Made by a program: the position numbers and the translations under genes
Assembly: GCF_036864975.1 (NCBI RefSeq)
Contig: NZ_CP104311.1
Coordinates: 3,041,513 to 3,105,512, forward strand
Source: Methylococcus capsulatus
Lineage (GTDB): Bacteria; Pseudomonadota; Gammaproteobacteria; Methylococcales; Methylococcaceae
Direction of reading: 5' to 3'
DNA: 64,000 bases
Shown: positions 1-9,689 of the stretch, piece by piece
Position numbering within the stretch: position 1 is the first letter of the stretch
How the letters are laid out: the number at the start of each line of letters is the position of its first letter
The notes under the pieces: model-generated
The model's database searches: none
The model's input: the letters and a program-made list of their open reading frames with translations, nothing else
Told to the model about the DNA's origin: nothing

Positions 1-2
1 CG

Positions 3-695
3 CCCGGCTACCTGTGCTGCGGCTTCCCCCAGCGCGCCGCCGGCCAGTTCGACAAGGCCGAGAAGATCACCACCGACAACCGGGTGCTGTTCCACCGGGT
101 CGCCAACACCCTCAACTACCTCGACATCAAGACCGTGGTCGTGAGCTGCGGCACCTGCCTGGACCAGCTCGCCTCCTACGAATTCGACCGCATCTTCCCC
201 GGCAGCCGGGTGCTCGACATCCATGAATACCTGCTGGAGAAAGGCGTGAAACTCGAGGGCGTGAACGGCGCCCGCTACCTGTACCACGACCCCTGCCACA
301 GCCCGATGAAGCAGCAGGACCCGCTCAAGACCGTCAACGCCCTGATCGCCACTGCCGACGGCAGCCGGATCGCCAAATCCGAGCGCTGCTGCGGCGAGTC
401 CGGCACCCTCGCCATCGCCCGCCCCGACATCTCCACCCAGGTCCGCTTCCGCAAGGAGGCCGAATTGAAGGCCGATGCGGCCAGGGTAAGAGCAGACGGC
501 TTCGACGGCCCGGTGAAGGTGCTGACCTCTTGCCCTTCCTGCCTGCAAGGTCTGCAACGCTACCGGGATGATGTCGACAAGCTCGACGCCGATTACATCG
601 TGGTCGAGATCGCAAGGCATGTATTGGGACAGAATTGGATGAAGGATTATGTCGAGCGGGCGGTCAATGGGGGAGTTGAGCGCGTACTAGTATGA
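3..695 (+). CDS. C-terminal part of an FAD/Fe-S oxidoreductase (DUF3683/glycolate oxidase type), 5' end outside window
   Basis: The reading frame is open from the first bases, so the gene starts upstream and only about 230 C-terminal residues are seen. Two cysteine-rich CCG-type motifs typical of heterodisulfide reductase B / GlcF-type domains are visible: LCCGF followed by SCGTC, then HDPCH, RCCGESGT and SCPSC. These would bind iron-sulfur clusters that pass electrons from a flavin dehydrogenase module. The ending (NWMKDYV..GGVERVLV) resembles the large fused FAD-binding/Fe-S oxidoreductases with a DUF3683 domain, related to D-lactate or glycolate dehydrogenases. The substrate cannot be read from this fragment. 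Stop is TGA at 693-695. Confidence 0.75.
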   Translation, partial: PGYLCCGFPQRAAGQFDKAEKITTDNRVLFHRVANTLNYLDIKTVVVSCGTCLDQLASYEFDRIFPGSRVLDIHEYLLEKGVKLEGVNGARYLYHDPCHSPMKQQDPLKTVNALIATADGSRIAKSERCCGESGTLAIARPDISTQVRFRKEAELKADAARVRADGFDGPVKVLTSCPSCLQGLQRYRDDVDKLDADYIVVEIARHVLGQNWMKDYVERAVNGGVERVLV

Positions 696-792
696 ATCGT
701 CCAAGATAACAATCATCCTGCCAACCAGACCAGAATTAATCACCATAACGTGCCAACATTGGCTATCGTTTGCAGGAATACTATTTATTCCG

Positions 793-2286
793 ATGAATTT
801 AAATCCTATATCTGCACTCCCAACAGAACGGAAGACAAGGCTCGAGTGGTTGTACGGCTGCCTGTTGGTAATAATATCTGCATATTTTTCGATCGGCACC
901 TTTAGCGAGCTGTCTACGATAACCGCCTACCGCCACGACGACCTTTACTATCTAGACAACTACACATACCAGCTCAGGTCGGACGGGCGGTGGCTTAATT
1001 ACCTATTTTTTGATTGGCTAAAAATAGTTCCAGGCTGGATGGCGACCCTGGCAATATGTTGCTCATTTGGTGTTTTCTGGGTTGTTGCCGCATACCAACA
1101 GAGTCGTGTTCCGTCGTACTCACTTCTGCTATCGTTATTATGTCTCCAAATATATCCGCTTTATTTGCAAATCTTATGGCCTGCGACATCGCTACCGGCA
1201 TATTTGGTTCTGGTTCTCGCTGCGCTAATCGCCAGCCGTCTCGGCATATGGAAGTTCTATATGCTGTTCGGCGTGTTATGCTTTGGCACCCTCAGCAATA
1301 TTTACTATATTCTGCCACTTCTTCACTTGAACCTTGCTAACGGAGGAGAGTCAAAGGACGACGTAAAGACCATCTTATTTAGAATAGTATCGGCATGGGG
1401 TTGCGGCTTTGCATTAGGCTATTTATCCATGCTGGCGATACTTTATTTGGCGACTGGCCAATTGGGGCTGGAACTAGCAGAATGGCGACAGCCGCATTTT
1501 GTACATAGCGCCAAAGATATCGCTGCAAACATAGACAGATCAGCCGCCTATTTCTTATCACATATCAGAATTATATTCTCTGACGATATACGAACCTACA
1601 TTCTACTTGCCGCCATAGCCATTCAGTTTTTGCGGAACAAAAACAAGCGCCACAATATTATAGCTATCATTTCACTCGCCATCATCGCAGCACATTACGT
1701 CATAATTTTGCCAGCTGGGATAGTATACTCCACAAGGACTGCGATGGCGACATGGTCAGGAATAATTTGCTTGGCTTTCATGACATCCAGCCCGGAAGGA
1801 ACAAAGTGGCTATGGCTATCTCCACTTGCCGTACTTCTGATATTTTCGTTCGCCAAACAGAACGAGTCCGCGTTGGCTTGGTACGCGACGATAACAAATT
1901 ATTGGAAGACAGCGCTATTAGAATCAACACCTTTACCTCCGCACCAGTATAACGGCTTAGTATTTTTTAGTAATGACGAGGAAGTCGGAGCTTCTGTAGA
2001 TATGATTTCTACCCGTTATGGCGTGCAGCAAGGCATGGGGTTTGAGCGCCTTAATCGTTCGAAAAGTTGGAAACCTGTAGCATTCGAAGCCGGCTTTGAG
2101 AAAGTTATCATATGCAATGATGTAAAATCTGACTATTGCATTGATGTGAGACGGAGGCATGAAGAAAACACTCGATGCGGCGACGGACTATATTGTTTCT
2201 ATGGTGTGACGGAGGACGGATTCCTGATGGCGGGCCTTAACGTGAGCGGCTCCGTCAAGGAATATTCTCCACCACCAAATTGGTAA
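793..2286 (+). CDS. Polytopic membrane protein, GtrII-like glucosyltransferase
   Basis: A 497-residue protein with about ten hydrophobic segments between residues 20 and 360 and a soluble C-terminal tail. After the first membrane segment comes a loop with HDDLYY and DGRWLNY, resembling the acidic loop (DD...GRPL) of GtrII-type glucosyltransferases, which add glucose from a polyprenyl carrier to O-antigen on the periplasmic side. The base composition is clearly AT-richer than in the neighbours, and AT-preferring codons (ATA, TTA, AAT) are frequent, which suggests horizontal acquisition, common for surface-glycan genes. No flippase (gtrA) or bactoprenol glycosyltransferase (gtrB) accompanies it. 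Family assignment is from the loop motif and topology only. Confidence 0.55.
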   Translation: MNLNPISALPTERKTRLEWLYGCLLVIISAYFSIGTFSELSTITAYRHDDLYYLDNYTYQLRSDGRWLNYLFFDWLKIVPGWMATLAICCSFGVFWVVAAYQQSRVPSYSLLLSLLCLQIYPLYLQILWPATSLPAYLVLVLAALIASRLGIWKFYMLFGVLCFGTLSNIYYILPLLHLNLANGGESKDDVKTILFRIVSAWGCGFALGYLSMLAILYLATGQLGLELAEWRQPHFVHSAKDIAANIDRSAAYFLSHIRIIFSDDIRTYILLAAIAIQFLRNKNKRHNIIAIISLAIIAAHYVIILPAGIVYSTRTAMATWSGIICLAFMTSSPEGTKWLWLSPLAVLLIFSFAKQNESALAWYATITNYWKTALLESTPLPPHQYNGLVFFSNDEEVGASVDMISTRYGVQQGMGFERLNRSKSWKPVAFEAGFEKVIICNDVKSDYCIDVRRRHEENTRCGDGLYCFYGVTEDGFLMAGLNVSGSVKEYSPPPNW

Positions 2287-2458
2287 CTTGGTGATACATT
2301 GGCCGTAGTTCGGCGCTTGACATATAAGTAGCTCGGCCCCTCATAAACGGGTCTCAACTTTCTGGTCGCATGATAGTACATACCCATTTTATAAACTCGC
2401 TGTAAACTCAACCGGTTTGCCGTTCGATCGAATGATATTACATTGAGGACAAAACGAC

Positions 2459-3298
2459 ATGGTTTTGCCTCACAAGTTTGCGCTGTTTTGGCTCGCTGCG
2501 AGTATGCTTGCAATCGGAGCTTTCCCCATGGCCCCTGGCAAGAATTCAATCTCCGATCTGGAAACCGCCGTTTGCGGCTTCGTGCGGGAACCCCTGGCGT
2601 TCTGGCAGTTCCGGCGGGCGGCCGGAGCGCCGGACGCCAGCCGCGTCCGGTCGATCCGCGGCATCGACCGGCTGTCGTTCAGCACAGGCGACGGCCGCGT
2701 GCTGGGCGGCTACCGTCTGAGCGCCAGCCATCCCAGAGCCTATCTGCTGGTGGCGCAGGGCAATGCCATGCGGGCCGATCAGATCATGGGCGCGCTTGCG
2801 TTTTTCCGCGACTTGAGACTCCATGTTTACGTTTACGATTACCGCGGGTACTGCCTTTCCGAAGGAAAGAGTCGGCTCAAGGCCATCGTGTCCGATTACC
2901 GCGAGATCGTCGCGGCGCTGAATGCCAAGGGCTATGCCCACCGCTACCTGTACGGCATATCCATAGGCGGGGTGGTCCTGGCCAATGCCGTCGGCGCGGG
3001 CGGGGAATACGATGCGCTGGTGGTGGACTCCTCTCCAAGCCGGATTTCCCGCCTGGGCTGCCCGGAGGATTACGATCCGGTGCGCAAGCTCCCGCAGGAC
3101 GGATCGAAGCTCATGCTCATCGTCGGCCTGCGCGATCGCGTCATGATGCCCTGGGAAATCGATGAACTGGCCAGACTGGTGCAAGAGCGCGGCGGCCTCG
3201 TCGTAAAGTCCCCCGAATTCTCCCATCCATTGCAGGATATCGATCCGGCGATTCGCCGGCGCCGCTTTCAAACGGTCGCCGATTTTCTGGCGCGATGA
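2459..3298 (+). CDS. Alpha/beta hydrolase
   Basis: A 279-residue serine hydrolase with a hydrophobic N-terminus (residues 8-23, signal peptide or anchor). The catalytic set is visible: nucleophile elbow GISIG with Ser168, Asp226 in GLRDRV and His256 in FSHPLQD. The segment YDYRGYCLSEG (about 126-136) matches the conserved strand of the BEM46/YfhR-like alpha/beta hydrolases. GAGGA lies about 10 bases before the ATG. The stop overlaps the start of the next gene by 4 bases (ATGA), so the two are probably translationally coupled. Substrate unknown. Confidence 0.8.
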   Translation: MVLPHKFALFWLAASMLAIGAFPMAPGKNSISDLETAVCGFVREPLAFWQFRRAAGAPDASRVRSIRGIDRLSFSTGDGRVLGGYRLSASHPRAYLLVAQGNAMRADQIMGALAFFRDLRLHVYVYDYRGYCLSEGKSRLKAIVSDYREIVAALNAKGYAHRYLYGISIGGVVLANAVGAGGEYDALVVDSSPSRISRLGCPEDYDPVRKLPQDGSKLMLIVGLRDRVMMPWEIDELARLVQERGGLVVKSPEFSHPLQDIDPAIRRRRFQTVADFLAR

Positions 3299-3957
3299 AT
3301 CCGCTCGCCCGGCTGCTGCTTTGCCTGTTGTCGCTGTGCTCCGCCTGCATGGGACCCAGCCCGGCAAACCCGGTTCCCGCGCAAGGCGAGCCCTACGCCT
3401 CGGTCTACGTAGTCAACCAGGGCAAGCATGCCGGCCTCATCCTGCGCAGAGCCGACATTCCACCCGGATTCATCCCTGAAAGCTCTGATTTCCCCGAGGC
3501 CGACTACCTGGAGCTGGGCTGGGGCGACTGGGACTATTACCAGTCCGGCGATCCCGGCCTGTGGCTGACCCTGAAAGCGGCCTTCTGGCCTACGGCCAGC
3601 GTGCTGCACGTGGCCAGCATCGAGGGGGACATCGCGGCGCGTTACGCCGGTTACGAATGGATACGGCTGGACCTGGCGCCGCAGCCGTTTGCCGGATTGG
3701 CCGGCTATGTCGACCGCAGCTTCGCCAGGCACGGAGCGGCGAGAGCGCCGCCCGTCGGGCCGGGACATTACGGTGGCAGCCGGTTCTACCCGGCGAACGG
3801 CAAATTCCACATTTTCCACACCTGCAATGGCTGGCTGGCCGGCGCGCTGGCCGCGGGGGGTTATCCGATGAGCTGGTTCGAACCGATCACGGCGGACCAG
3901 TTGATGGCTACGATCAGGCCATTCGCGGCATCTCCTCCGGGAGCGTCACTACCTTGA
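3295..3957 (+). CDS. DUF2459 family lipoprotein
   Basis: A 220-residue protein with a lipoprotein signal (hydrophobic residues 5-14, lipobox LCSAC, lipidated Cys18). The mature part has the conserved pattern of the DUF2459/TIGR02117 family: VYVVNQGKHAGLIL, LELGWGDWDYY, and HTCNGWLA near the C-terminus. Function of the family is unknown; members are small periplasmic or outer-membrane-associated proteins. It is coupled to the hydrolase upstream by an ATGA overlap and is convergent with the P-type ATPase gene, with about 45 bases between them and no obvious terminator. Confidence 0.8.
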   Translation: MNPLARLLLCLLSLCSACMGPSPANPVPAQGEPYASVYVVNQGKHAGLILRRADIPPGFIPESSDFPEADYLELGWGDWDYYQSGDPGLWLTLKAAFWPTASVLHVASIEGDIAARYAGYEWIRLDLAPQPFAGLAGYVDRSFARHGAARAPPVGPGHYGGSRFYPANGKFHIFHTCNGWLAGALAAGGYPMSWFEPITADQLMATIRPFAASPPGASLP

Positions 3958-4001
3958 GACGGCATTCCGCTGCTAGCCGCCGCGCACGACACAACAGGGA
4001 T

Positions 4002-6761
4002 TCACCGCTTGCGCCAGCGGCGGCCTGACCATTTTTCCATTCCGACCACGGCATAGATCGTAAAACTCACGGCCAGCACCCGGCTCCACGCGACAGCTCC
4101 GATGGGCGCGCTGGCAAACGCCAGGTTCATCGGCGGCCAGTAGGTGAAGAGAAGCTGCAAAGCCGTCATCGCGAGCACGCCGAAAAGCAGCCGCGGATTG
4201 GAAAACACCCCCACGTGGAACATCGAGTATTCCAGCGACCGGCAGTTGAACAGGTAAAACATCTCGCCGAACACGAATACGGCGGTGGCGGTGGTGCGCG
4301 CATTCTCCAGGCTTTCTCCCCGTTCCAGCGCCCATTCGAACAGGCCGAATGCCCCCGCCAGCAGCGAAAATCCCACCAGGAATATTCTAAAAATCAAGGC
4401 ACGCGTCAGAATCGGCTGTCGCGGGTCGCGCGGATGGCGCTGCATGATGCCGGGCTCCTTGGGTTCGAAGGCCAGCATCAGGCCGAGCAGCACCGCCGTG
4501 CTCATGTTGATCCAAAGTATCTGCACCGGCAGAACGGGCAATTCGACCCCGCCGAACACCGCCACCGTGATCACCAGACCCTCGCCGACATTGGTAGGCA
4601 AGGTCCAAATGATGAACTTCATCAGATTGTCGAAAACCCCGCGCCCCTCCTCCACCGCTGCCTCGATGGTGGCGAAGTTGTCATCGGTCAGCACCATCGC
4701 AGCGGCCTCCTTAGCGACCTCAGTGCCGGCCCTGCCCATGGCCACACCGATGTCCGCCTGCCGCAAGGCCGGAGCGTCGTTGACGCCATCGCCGGTCATG
4801 GCCACCACATTTCCCCTTTCCTGCAGAGCCCGCACCAGCTTGAGTTTCTGTTCCGGCGCGACGCGGGCGTAGATGTCGCAGTGTTCTACCATGCGCCGGT
4901 AAGACTCGTCGTCGAGCTCCCTCAGTTCCGCCCCTGTGAGCACCCGCCCCCGCGGGACGATGCCAAACAGACGGTGCAATCTTTCCGCCCTCACCAGACC
5001 GAGCTGGCGCGCAATGGCGCTTGCCGTAGCCGGGTGGTCGCCGGTGATCATTTTGACCCGAATCCCCGCCCGCTGACAGGCAGCGATCGCCTCCACCGCT
5101 TCCGGCCGGGGCGGGTCGATCATGCCTTGCAGGCCGAGGAAGGTCAGACCGCCCTGCAGCTTATGGTGCACCACCCTGTCTTCGTCCACGAACCGGTCTC
5201 CCCGGGCGAAGGCCAGGACGCGCAGCCCTTGCGCGGCCATTGCTTCCACTTGGGTATGAATGGCGGCCGTGTCCAGGGGGATGGTCCCCAGGTTGCGGTC
5301 GAATGCGGCGTCGCAACGTCTCAGGATGCTTTCCGCCGAACCCTTCAGATAGACGTGACGGGCGTCTTCCGCCCGGTTGTGATGCAGGGTCGCCATGAAC
5401 TGGCGCTCAGACTCGAAAGGCAGGGTATCCAGCCTCGGGTGGGATTCGCTGGCATGAAGCTCATGCAATCCGGCCTTGCGCGCTGAAACCAACAGCGCCC
5501 CTTCGGTGGGGTCACCCTCGACATTCCACCCTTCGGCACTTTCGATCAGGTGGGCATCGTTGCACAGCAGCCCGGCCCTAAGACATTCCATCAAAGCCCC
5601 ATGGCGGCATGGGTCGATCGCCGTCCCCGCCTGCCGGAACCCGCCCTCCGGCACATATCCGCTGCCGGTGACTTCGAAACGCTCGCCACCGGCGTATACC
5701 GCTACGACTGTCATCTGGTTCTGGGTCAGAGTTCCGGTCTTGTCCGAACAGATCACTGTGGTACTGCCTAAGGTTTCCACGGCGGGCAGTTTGCGAATGA
5801 TGGCGTTGCGCTTCGCCATTCGGGACACGCCGATAGCCAGGGTGATGGTCAGAGCGGCCGGCAAGCCCTCGGGAATCGCGCCCACGGCCAGAGCCACCGA
5901 GGCCATGAACATATCGAGCGCCGATTTGCCCCGCAGCCAACCGACCAGGAATGTGGCCGACGCGAAGCCGAGAATGACCCACATCAAGCGTTCGCTGAAA
6001 TGGGAAATCTTTTGCATCAACGGCGTTTCGAGGGTCTGAGCCGTTGCGATCATCTGGTTGATCCGGCCAATTTCCGTGCGGTCGCCGGTTTCCACCACCA
6101 CGGCGAGACCGCTGCCGTAGGTCACCAGGGTGGTGGAATAGGCCATGTTGGCGCGGTCTGCCAGGACGGTGGCCGCCGGAAGGACCGCAGTCCGCTTCTC
6201 GACCGGGACGGATTCCCCGGTCAGGGCGGACTCGTCGATTTGCAGCTCTCGCACACGCATCAGGCGGACATCGGCGGGCACCTTGTCCCCTGAATGCAAG
6301 GTGACGATATCCCCCGGCACCAGTTCCGTCGCCGGAACGATGCGCTTCATCCCGCCGCGGATGACGGTGGCGTCGACGCTCAGATTGCGCGCGAGGGCGT
6401 CGATGGCTTTCAGGGCATTGGCTTCCTGGAGGAAGCCCATCACCGCGTTGACTGCGACGACACCGAAGATGACGCCGGAATCCACCCATTCCTGCAACGA
6501 TGCCGTCACCGCCCCGGCCGCCAGGAGGATATAAACCAAGGGCTGGTGGAACTGCGACAGGAAAAGCAGCCAGGCCGGCTTGCCTTTCTTCGGGGCCAGA
6601 CGGTTAGGGCCGTAACGTTCGAGCCGCCTTGCGGCCTCTTCTTCGGTCAGACCGTGCACCAGATGGGTCTCGAGCCGCTCCAGAGCTTGCGCCGTCTCCA
6701 TGGCGTGCCAATTAGCGGAGAGAATCCGGTCCGAAGAGGTGGGAACCTTGGCTGACTTCAT
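4002..6761 (-). CDS. Cation-transporting P-type ATPase (type II)
   Basis: A 919-residue ion pump with all P-type landmarks: N-terminal cation-ATPase domain (20-90), actuator motif TGES (181-184), TM4 motif PEGLP (297-301), phosphorylation site DKTGT with Asp340, and the hinge motif TGDGVNDAP. This architecture is that of the Ca2+/PMR1-like type II pumps. The TM6 segment reads WINMSTAVLLGLMLAFEP, so the Asp that helps bind Ca2+ in SERCA (VTDG) is Ala here; the ion is therefore uncertain. The gene lies upstream-to-downstream after NhaD and a CPA2 antiporter on the same strand, a monovalent/divalent cation homeostasis block. An internal Met at residue 21 is an alternative start. Confidence 0.9.
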   Translation of the reverse strand: MKSAKVPTSSDRILSANWHAMETAQALERLETHLVHGLTEEEAARRLERYGPNRLAPKKGKPAWLLFLSQFHQPLVYILLAAGAVTASLQEWVDSGVIFGVVAVNAVMGFLQEANALKAIDALARNLSVDATVIRGGMKRIVPATELVPGDIVTLHSGDKVPADVRLMRVRELQIDESALTGESVPVEKRTAVLPAATVLADRANMAYSTTLVTYGSGLAVVVETGDRTEIGRINQMIATAQTLETPLMQKISHFSERLMWVILGFASATFLVGWLRGKSALDMFMASVALAVGAIPEGLPAALTITLAIGVSRMAKRNAIIRKLPAVETLGSTTVICSDKTGTLTQNQMTVVAVYAGGERFEVTGSGYVPEGGFRQAGTAIDPCRHGALMECLRAGLLCNDAHLIESAEGWNVEGDPTEGALLVSARKAGLHELHASESHPRLDTLPFESERQFMATLHHNRAEDARHVYLKGSAESILRRCDAAFDRNLGTIPLDTAAIHTQVEAMAAQGLRVLAFARGDRFVDEDRVVHHKLQGGLTFLGLQGMIDPPRPEAVEAIAACQRAGIRVKMITGDHPATASAIARQLGLVRAERLHRLFGIVPRGRVLTGAELRELDDESYRRMVEHCDIYARVAPEQKLKLVRALQERGNVVAMTGDGVNDAPALRQADIGVAMGRAGTEVAKEAAAMVLTDDNFATIEAAVEEGRGVFDNLMKFIIWTLPTNVGEGLVITVAVFGGVELPVLPVQILWINMSTAVLLGLMLAFEPKEPGIMQRHPRDPRQPILTRALIFRIFLVGFSLLAGAFGLFEWALERGESLENARTTATAVFVFGEMFYLFNCRSLEYSMFHVGVFSNPRLLFGVLAMTALQLLFTYWPPMNLAFASAPIGAVAWSRVLAVSFTIYAVVGMEKWSGRRWRKR

Positions 6762-6828
6762 GCTGCGATCCTCCCGGACGGTCGCGGATCAGGGCCCGAA
6801 TGCAGAAACTGGCGAGCCCCGGCCGCTG

Positions 6829-8274
6829 TCAGAACATGGCGGCATTGAGCAGGAAGTGCGCCCCGATGCCCGCCAGATAACCCAGAACGATGGCCGGCGC
6901 CCATTTCAGATGAGTGACGAAGGTATAGACACCCTTCGCCTGCCCCATCAGGGCCACGCCCGCCGCGGAGCCCACGGAAAGCAGGCTGCCGCCGACACCC
7001 GCGGTGAGTGTCACCAATAGCCACTGGCCCGTGGACATCTCCGGATGCATCGAGAGGATCGCGAACATCACCGGGATATTGTCGACCAGCGCGGAAATGA
7101 CGCCGACGAGCGTATTCGCCGAAGTCGCGCCGAGCTCTCCGTACAGGAAATCGGACAGGTGATGGAGATAACCGATGAAATTCAGCCCCCCCACACACAG
7201 AACCACGCCGTAGAAAAACAGCAAGGTATCCCACTCCATGCGGGCGAGGTGATGGAAGACGTCGAAGCGGAACGTGCTTTCCGGCTCCTCCTCCGTCACC
7301 GCCTCGCCCGCCATCGGATCGATCCCGACTGCCGGTTCGTCGCGATGGGTCAGGTGGAGGAAATAACCGAACAACTGCAGGTAGGTCAGCCCTGCCATCA
7401 TGCCAACCGCCGCCGGCAGTTGCAGTCCATTCTGAAATCCGACGGCGGTCAACACGGTCAGCAGGAACAGCAGGACGATCCGCTTGGCGCCGCGGCGCAG
7501 GGTGATCTTGGACAGGATCGGGGCGGGACGCCCTTTCGGCACGGCGAGACACATCAACCCGGCAGGAATGACGAAATTCACCACCGACGGGATGAACAGC
7601 TTGAAGAAGGTCCAAAACTCGACGATGCCTTTCTGCCACACCATCAGAGTGGTGATGTCGCCGAACGGACAGAAAGCGCCACCGGCATTCGCCGCCACGA
7701 CCGTGTTGACACAGGAAAGACCCACGAACCTCGGATTTTCTTTGCCCACCGCCATGACCACTGCGCACATCAGCATGGCCGTGGTCATGTTGTTGGAGAC
7801 GGAGGAAATCAAGAAGGCCAGTATGCCCGTCACCCAAAACAGCTGACGGTAGCTAAAGCCCCGGTTGACCAACCAGGACCTGAGGCTATCGAACACCCGC
7901 CGCTCTTCCATGGCATTGATATAGGCGATGGAAACGATCAGGAACAACAGCAGTTCGCCGTAATCCAGCACGTCGTGGCGTATGGCCGCTTCGGCCACCT
8001 CGGACATGCCCTCGTCTTTGTAAACGACAGCGATGGCCACCCAGATCAGCGCCGCGGCCAGCATCATGGGCTTGGACTTGCGTAATTCCAATACCTCCTC
8101 GAGCACTACGAAGACATAGGCGACGCCGAACAGCGCCAACGCCAGATAGCCGACGAAATGGCCGCTCAGGTCCAGCTGGCGGGACAGGCCGGGCGCAGCC
8201 GATGCCGCCAGCGGCATCACGCCCAGCCCCGCCGCGGCCAGGGCTTGAAACGGAAGCATCCTCGATGAATTCAT
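6829..8274 (-). CDS. nhaD: NhaD-type Na+/H+ antiporter
   Basis: A 481-residue inner-membrane protein of the ion transporter superfamily with about 12 membrane segments. Characteristic NhaD stretches are visible: SSVSNNMTTAMLM, NTVVAANAGGAFCPFGDITTLMVW, and FYGVVLCVGGLNFIGYL. Such proteins exchange cytoplasmic Na+ or Li+ for external protons. The start was placed at the ATG preceded by GGAGA (minus strand), 13 codons inside the longest ORF, because a signal-like hydrophobic stretch follows directly. It lies 67 bases before the P-type ATPase and about 50 bases after the CPA2 antiporter, so the three may be co-transcribed. Confidence 0.88.
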   Translation of the reverse strand: MNSSRMLPFQALAAAGLGVMPLAASAAPGLSRQLDLSGHFVGYLALALFGVAYVFVVLEEVLELRKSKPMMLAAALIWVAIAVVYKDEGMSEVAEAAIRHDVLDYGELLLFLIVSIAYINAMEERRVFDSLRSWLVNRGFSYRQLFWVTGILAFLISSVSNNMTTAMLMCAVVMAVGKENPRFVGLSCVNTVVAANAGGAFCPFGDITTLMVWQKGIVEFWTFFKLFIPSVVNFVIPAGLMCLAVPKGRPAPILSKITLRRGAKRIVLLFLLTVLTAVGFQNGLQLPAAVGMMAGLTYLQLFGYFLHLTHRDEPAVGIDPMAGEAVTEEEPESTFRFDVFHHLARMEWDTLLFFYGVVLCVGGLNFIGYLHHLSDFLYGELGATSANTLVGVISALVDNIPVMFAILSMHPEMSTGQWLLVTLTAGVGGSLLSVGSAAGVALMGQAKGVYTFVTHLKWAPAIVLGYLAGIGAHFLLNAAMF

Positions 8275-8322
8275 GCAGTCTCCACTCGCGGCGACATACC
8301 GCGCAAAAACCACGTATGTTAG

Positions 8323-9537
8323 TCAATTTTCAAGCAGAAAATACCGGCGGTAGATATCTTTGAGCAAGATCGGTGCGAGCAGTGTCGTGCACGTGATGAC
8401 GATGATCAAAGCGGCATAGGTTTGGTTGTCCAGGATGCCCGAGGTGCGCCCGAGTTCCGCGAAGATCAGGCCGACCTCGCCGCGAGGAATCATGGCGATG
8501 CCTATGGCGAAGCGCTCCCTCCATGGTCCCTTGAGCAGCAGGGCGCCCAGAAGCTTCCCCGATATCGCCGCGGCGAACAAGCTGAGGGACAGCGACCAGA
8601 TGAACGGCGACCTCCAATCCACCGCGCGAAGGTTCAGCGACAGGCCGACCATGACGAAGAAGATCGGCACGAACAGATGGATGACAGGCCGCATCTGATT
8701 CTCGATCCGGCCGGCGAAATCCGGATCGCGATGCAAGACCAGGCCGAAGGGAAGGAAGAAGCGCCGCGACAGGGCCAGCCCCGCGGCGAAACCGCCCAGG
8801 AGCTCCGGAGCTCCCATGGCATGCGCCAGCCTGGCGAAGAACAGGACCAGTGACACGATCAGCGTCGGGATCAGACCGTCGGTCCGGCTGACCCGGGCGA
8901 ACTGGCGGATCGCCAGCGAAATCAGCCTGGCGAACAGGGGCGCCAGCAGAAAGAACACGCCGATGAATCCCATGACCCGCAGCGCGTTGGCCGGATCGAC
9001 AGTGCCTGTAAGCGAGAACTCGTAGAGCAGCGCCAGCAGGATCACGCCCAGAATGTCGTCGATCACGGCCGCGCCCAGTACCACCTGGGCCTCCCTGCCA
9101 TGCCGGCGCTGCAGGTCGGTCAGCACCCGGACGGTGATGCCGATGCTGGTCGCCGTCAACGTACCGCCGACGAAAAGCGCCTCCAACGGGCTGAAACCGA
9201 ACGCGAGGTAGCCCACGGCGGTGCCGAAGGCGAAAGGAAGGACGAAGCCGCTGACCGCGACGAACAAGGCACGCCCTCCAGTCCTGGCGAGCTGCCGGAT
9301 GTCGGTTTCCAGCCCGACTTCGAACAGCAGCAGGATGATGCCGATCTCCGCCAGAAGCCTGATCACCTCACTGGGTTCCAGCCACCCGAGGAGACTGGGG
9401 CCAAGCAGCACCCCGGCCAGGAGTTCACCCACCACCGGCGGACTGTTCAGGCGCGCGAACAGCTCGGCAAACAGGCGAGCGGTCAGGAGGATGACCATCA
9501 ATTGGAAAAAGAACTGATGTACCGCTTCGTTCGCCAT
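8323..9537 (-). CDS. CPA2-family cation/proton antiporter
   Basis: A 404-residue Na+/H+ exchanger-domain protein with about 12-13 membrane segments. The family's PPVVGELLAGVLLGPSLLG, LLLFEVGLETD and GAAVIDDILGVILLALL (double aspartate of the ion-binding site) are all visible, and so is MIPRGEVGLI near the C-terminus. No TrkA-N or C domain follows, so it is the short NapA/KefB-like membrane core. The start at 9537 has an excellent GAGGAGG site; the longer ORF upstream reads through the C-terminal remnant of opgG and is not used. Confidence 0.88.
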   Translation of the reverse strand: MANEAVHQFFFQLMVILLTARLFAELFARLNSPPVVGELLAGVLLGPSLLGWLEPSEVIRLLAEIGIILLLFEVGLETDIRQLARTGGRALFVAVSGFVLPFAFGTAVGYLAFGFSPLEALFVGGTLTATSIGITVRVLTDLQRRHGREAQVVLGAAVIDDILGVILLALLYEFSLTGTVDPANALRVMGFIGVFFLLAPLFARLISLAIRQFARVSRTDGLIPTLIVSLVLFFARLAHAMGAPELLGGFAAGLALSRRFFLPFGLVLHRDPDFAGRIENQMRPVIHLFVPIFFVMVGLSLNLRAVDWRSPFIWSLSLSLFAAAISGKLLGALLLKGPWRERFAIGIAMIPRGEVGLIFAELGRTSGILDNQTYAALIIVITCTTLLAPILLKDIYRRYFLLEN

Positions 9538-9689
9538 GAACGCCTCCTCATATTCGCTCCCGGCACCCACGGCTCTCGCGGCGCCGGCGAAGCGTGCCGC
9601 CCCGACATTACAGGGAATCGGCCAACCTGCAAACCGCGACGGCCGGATCTGGCCGGGATGGCGGAACCGGGGCGGCGTTGGAAGCCTTC

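Noticed and set aside
4215-5486. A 423-codon plus-strand ORF inside the P-type ATPase gene
   Set aside because: It is antisense to a clearly conserved ATPase; no motif and no ribosome site.
7045-8085. A 346-codon plus-strand ORF opposite nhaD
   Set aside because: Shadow frame, His/Gln/Arg-rich without domain features.
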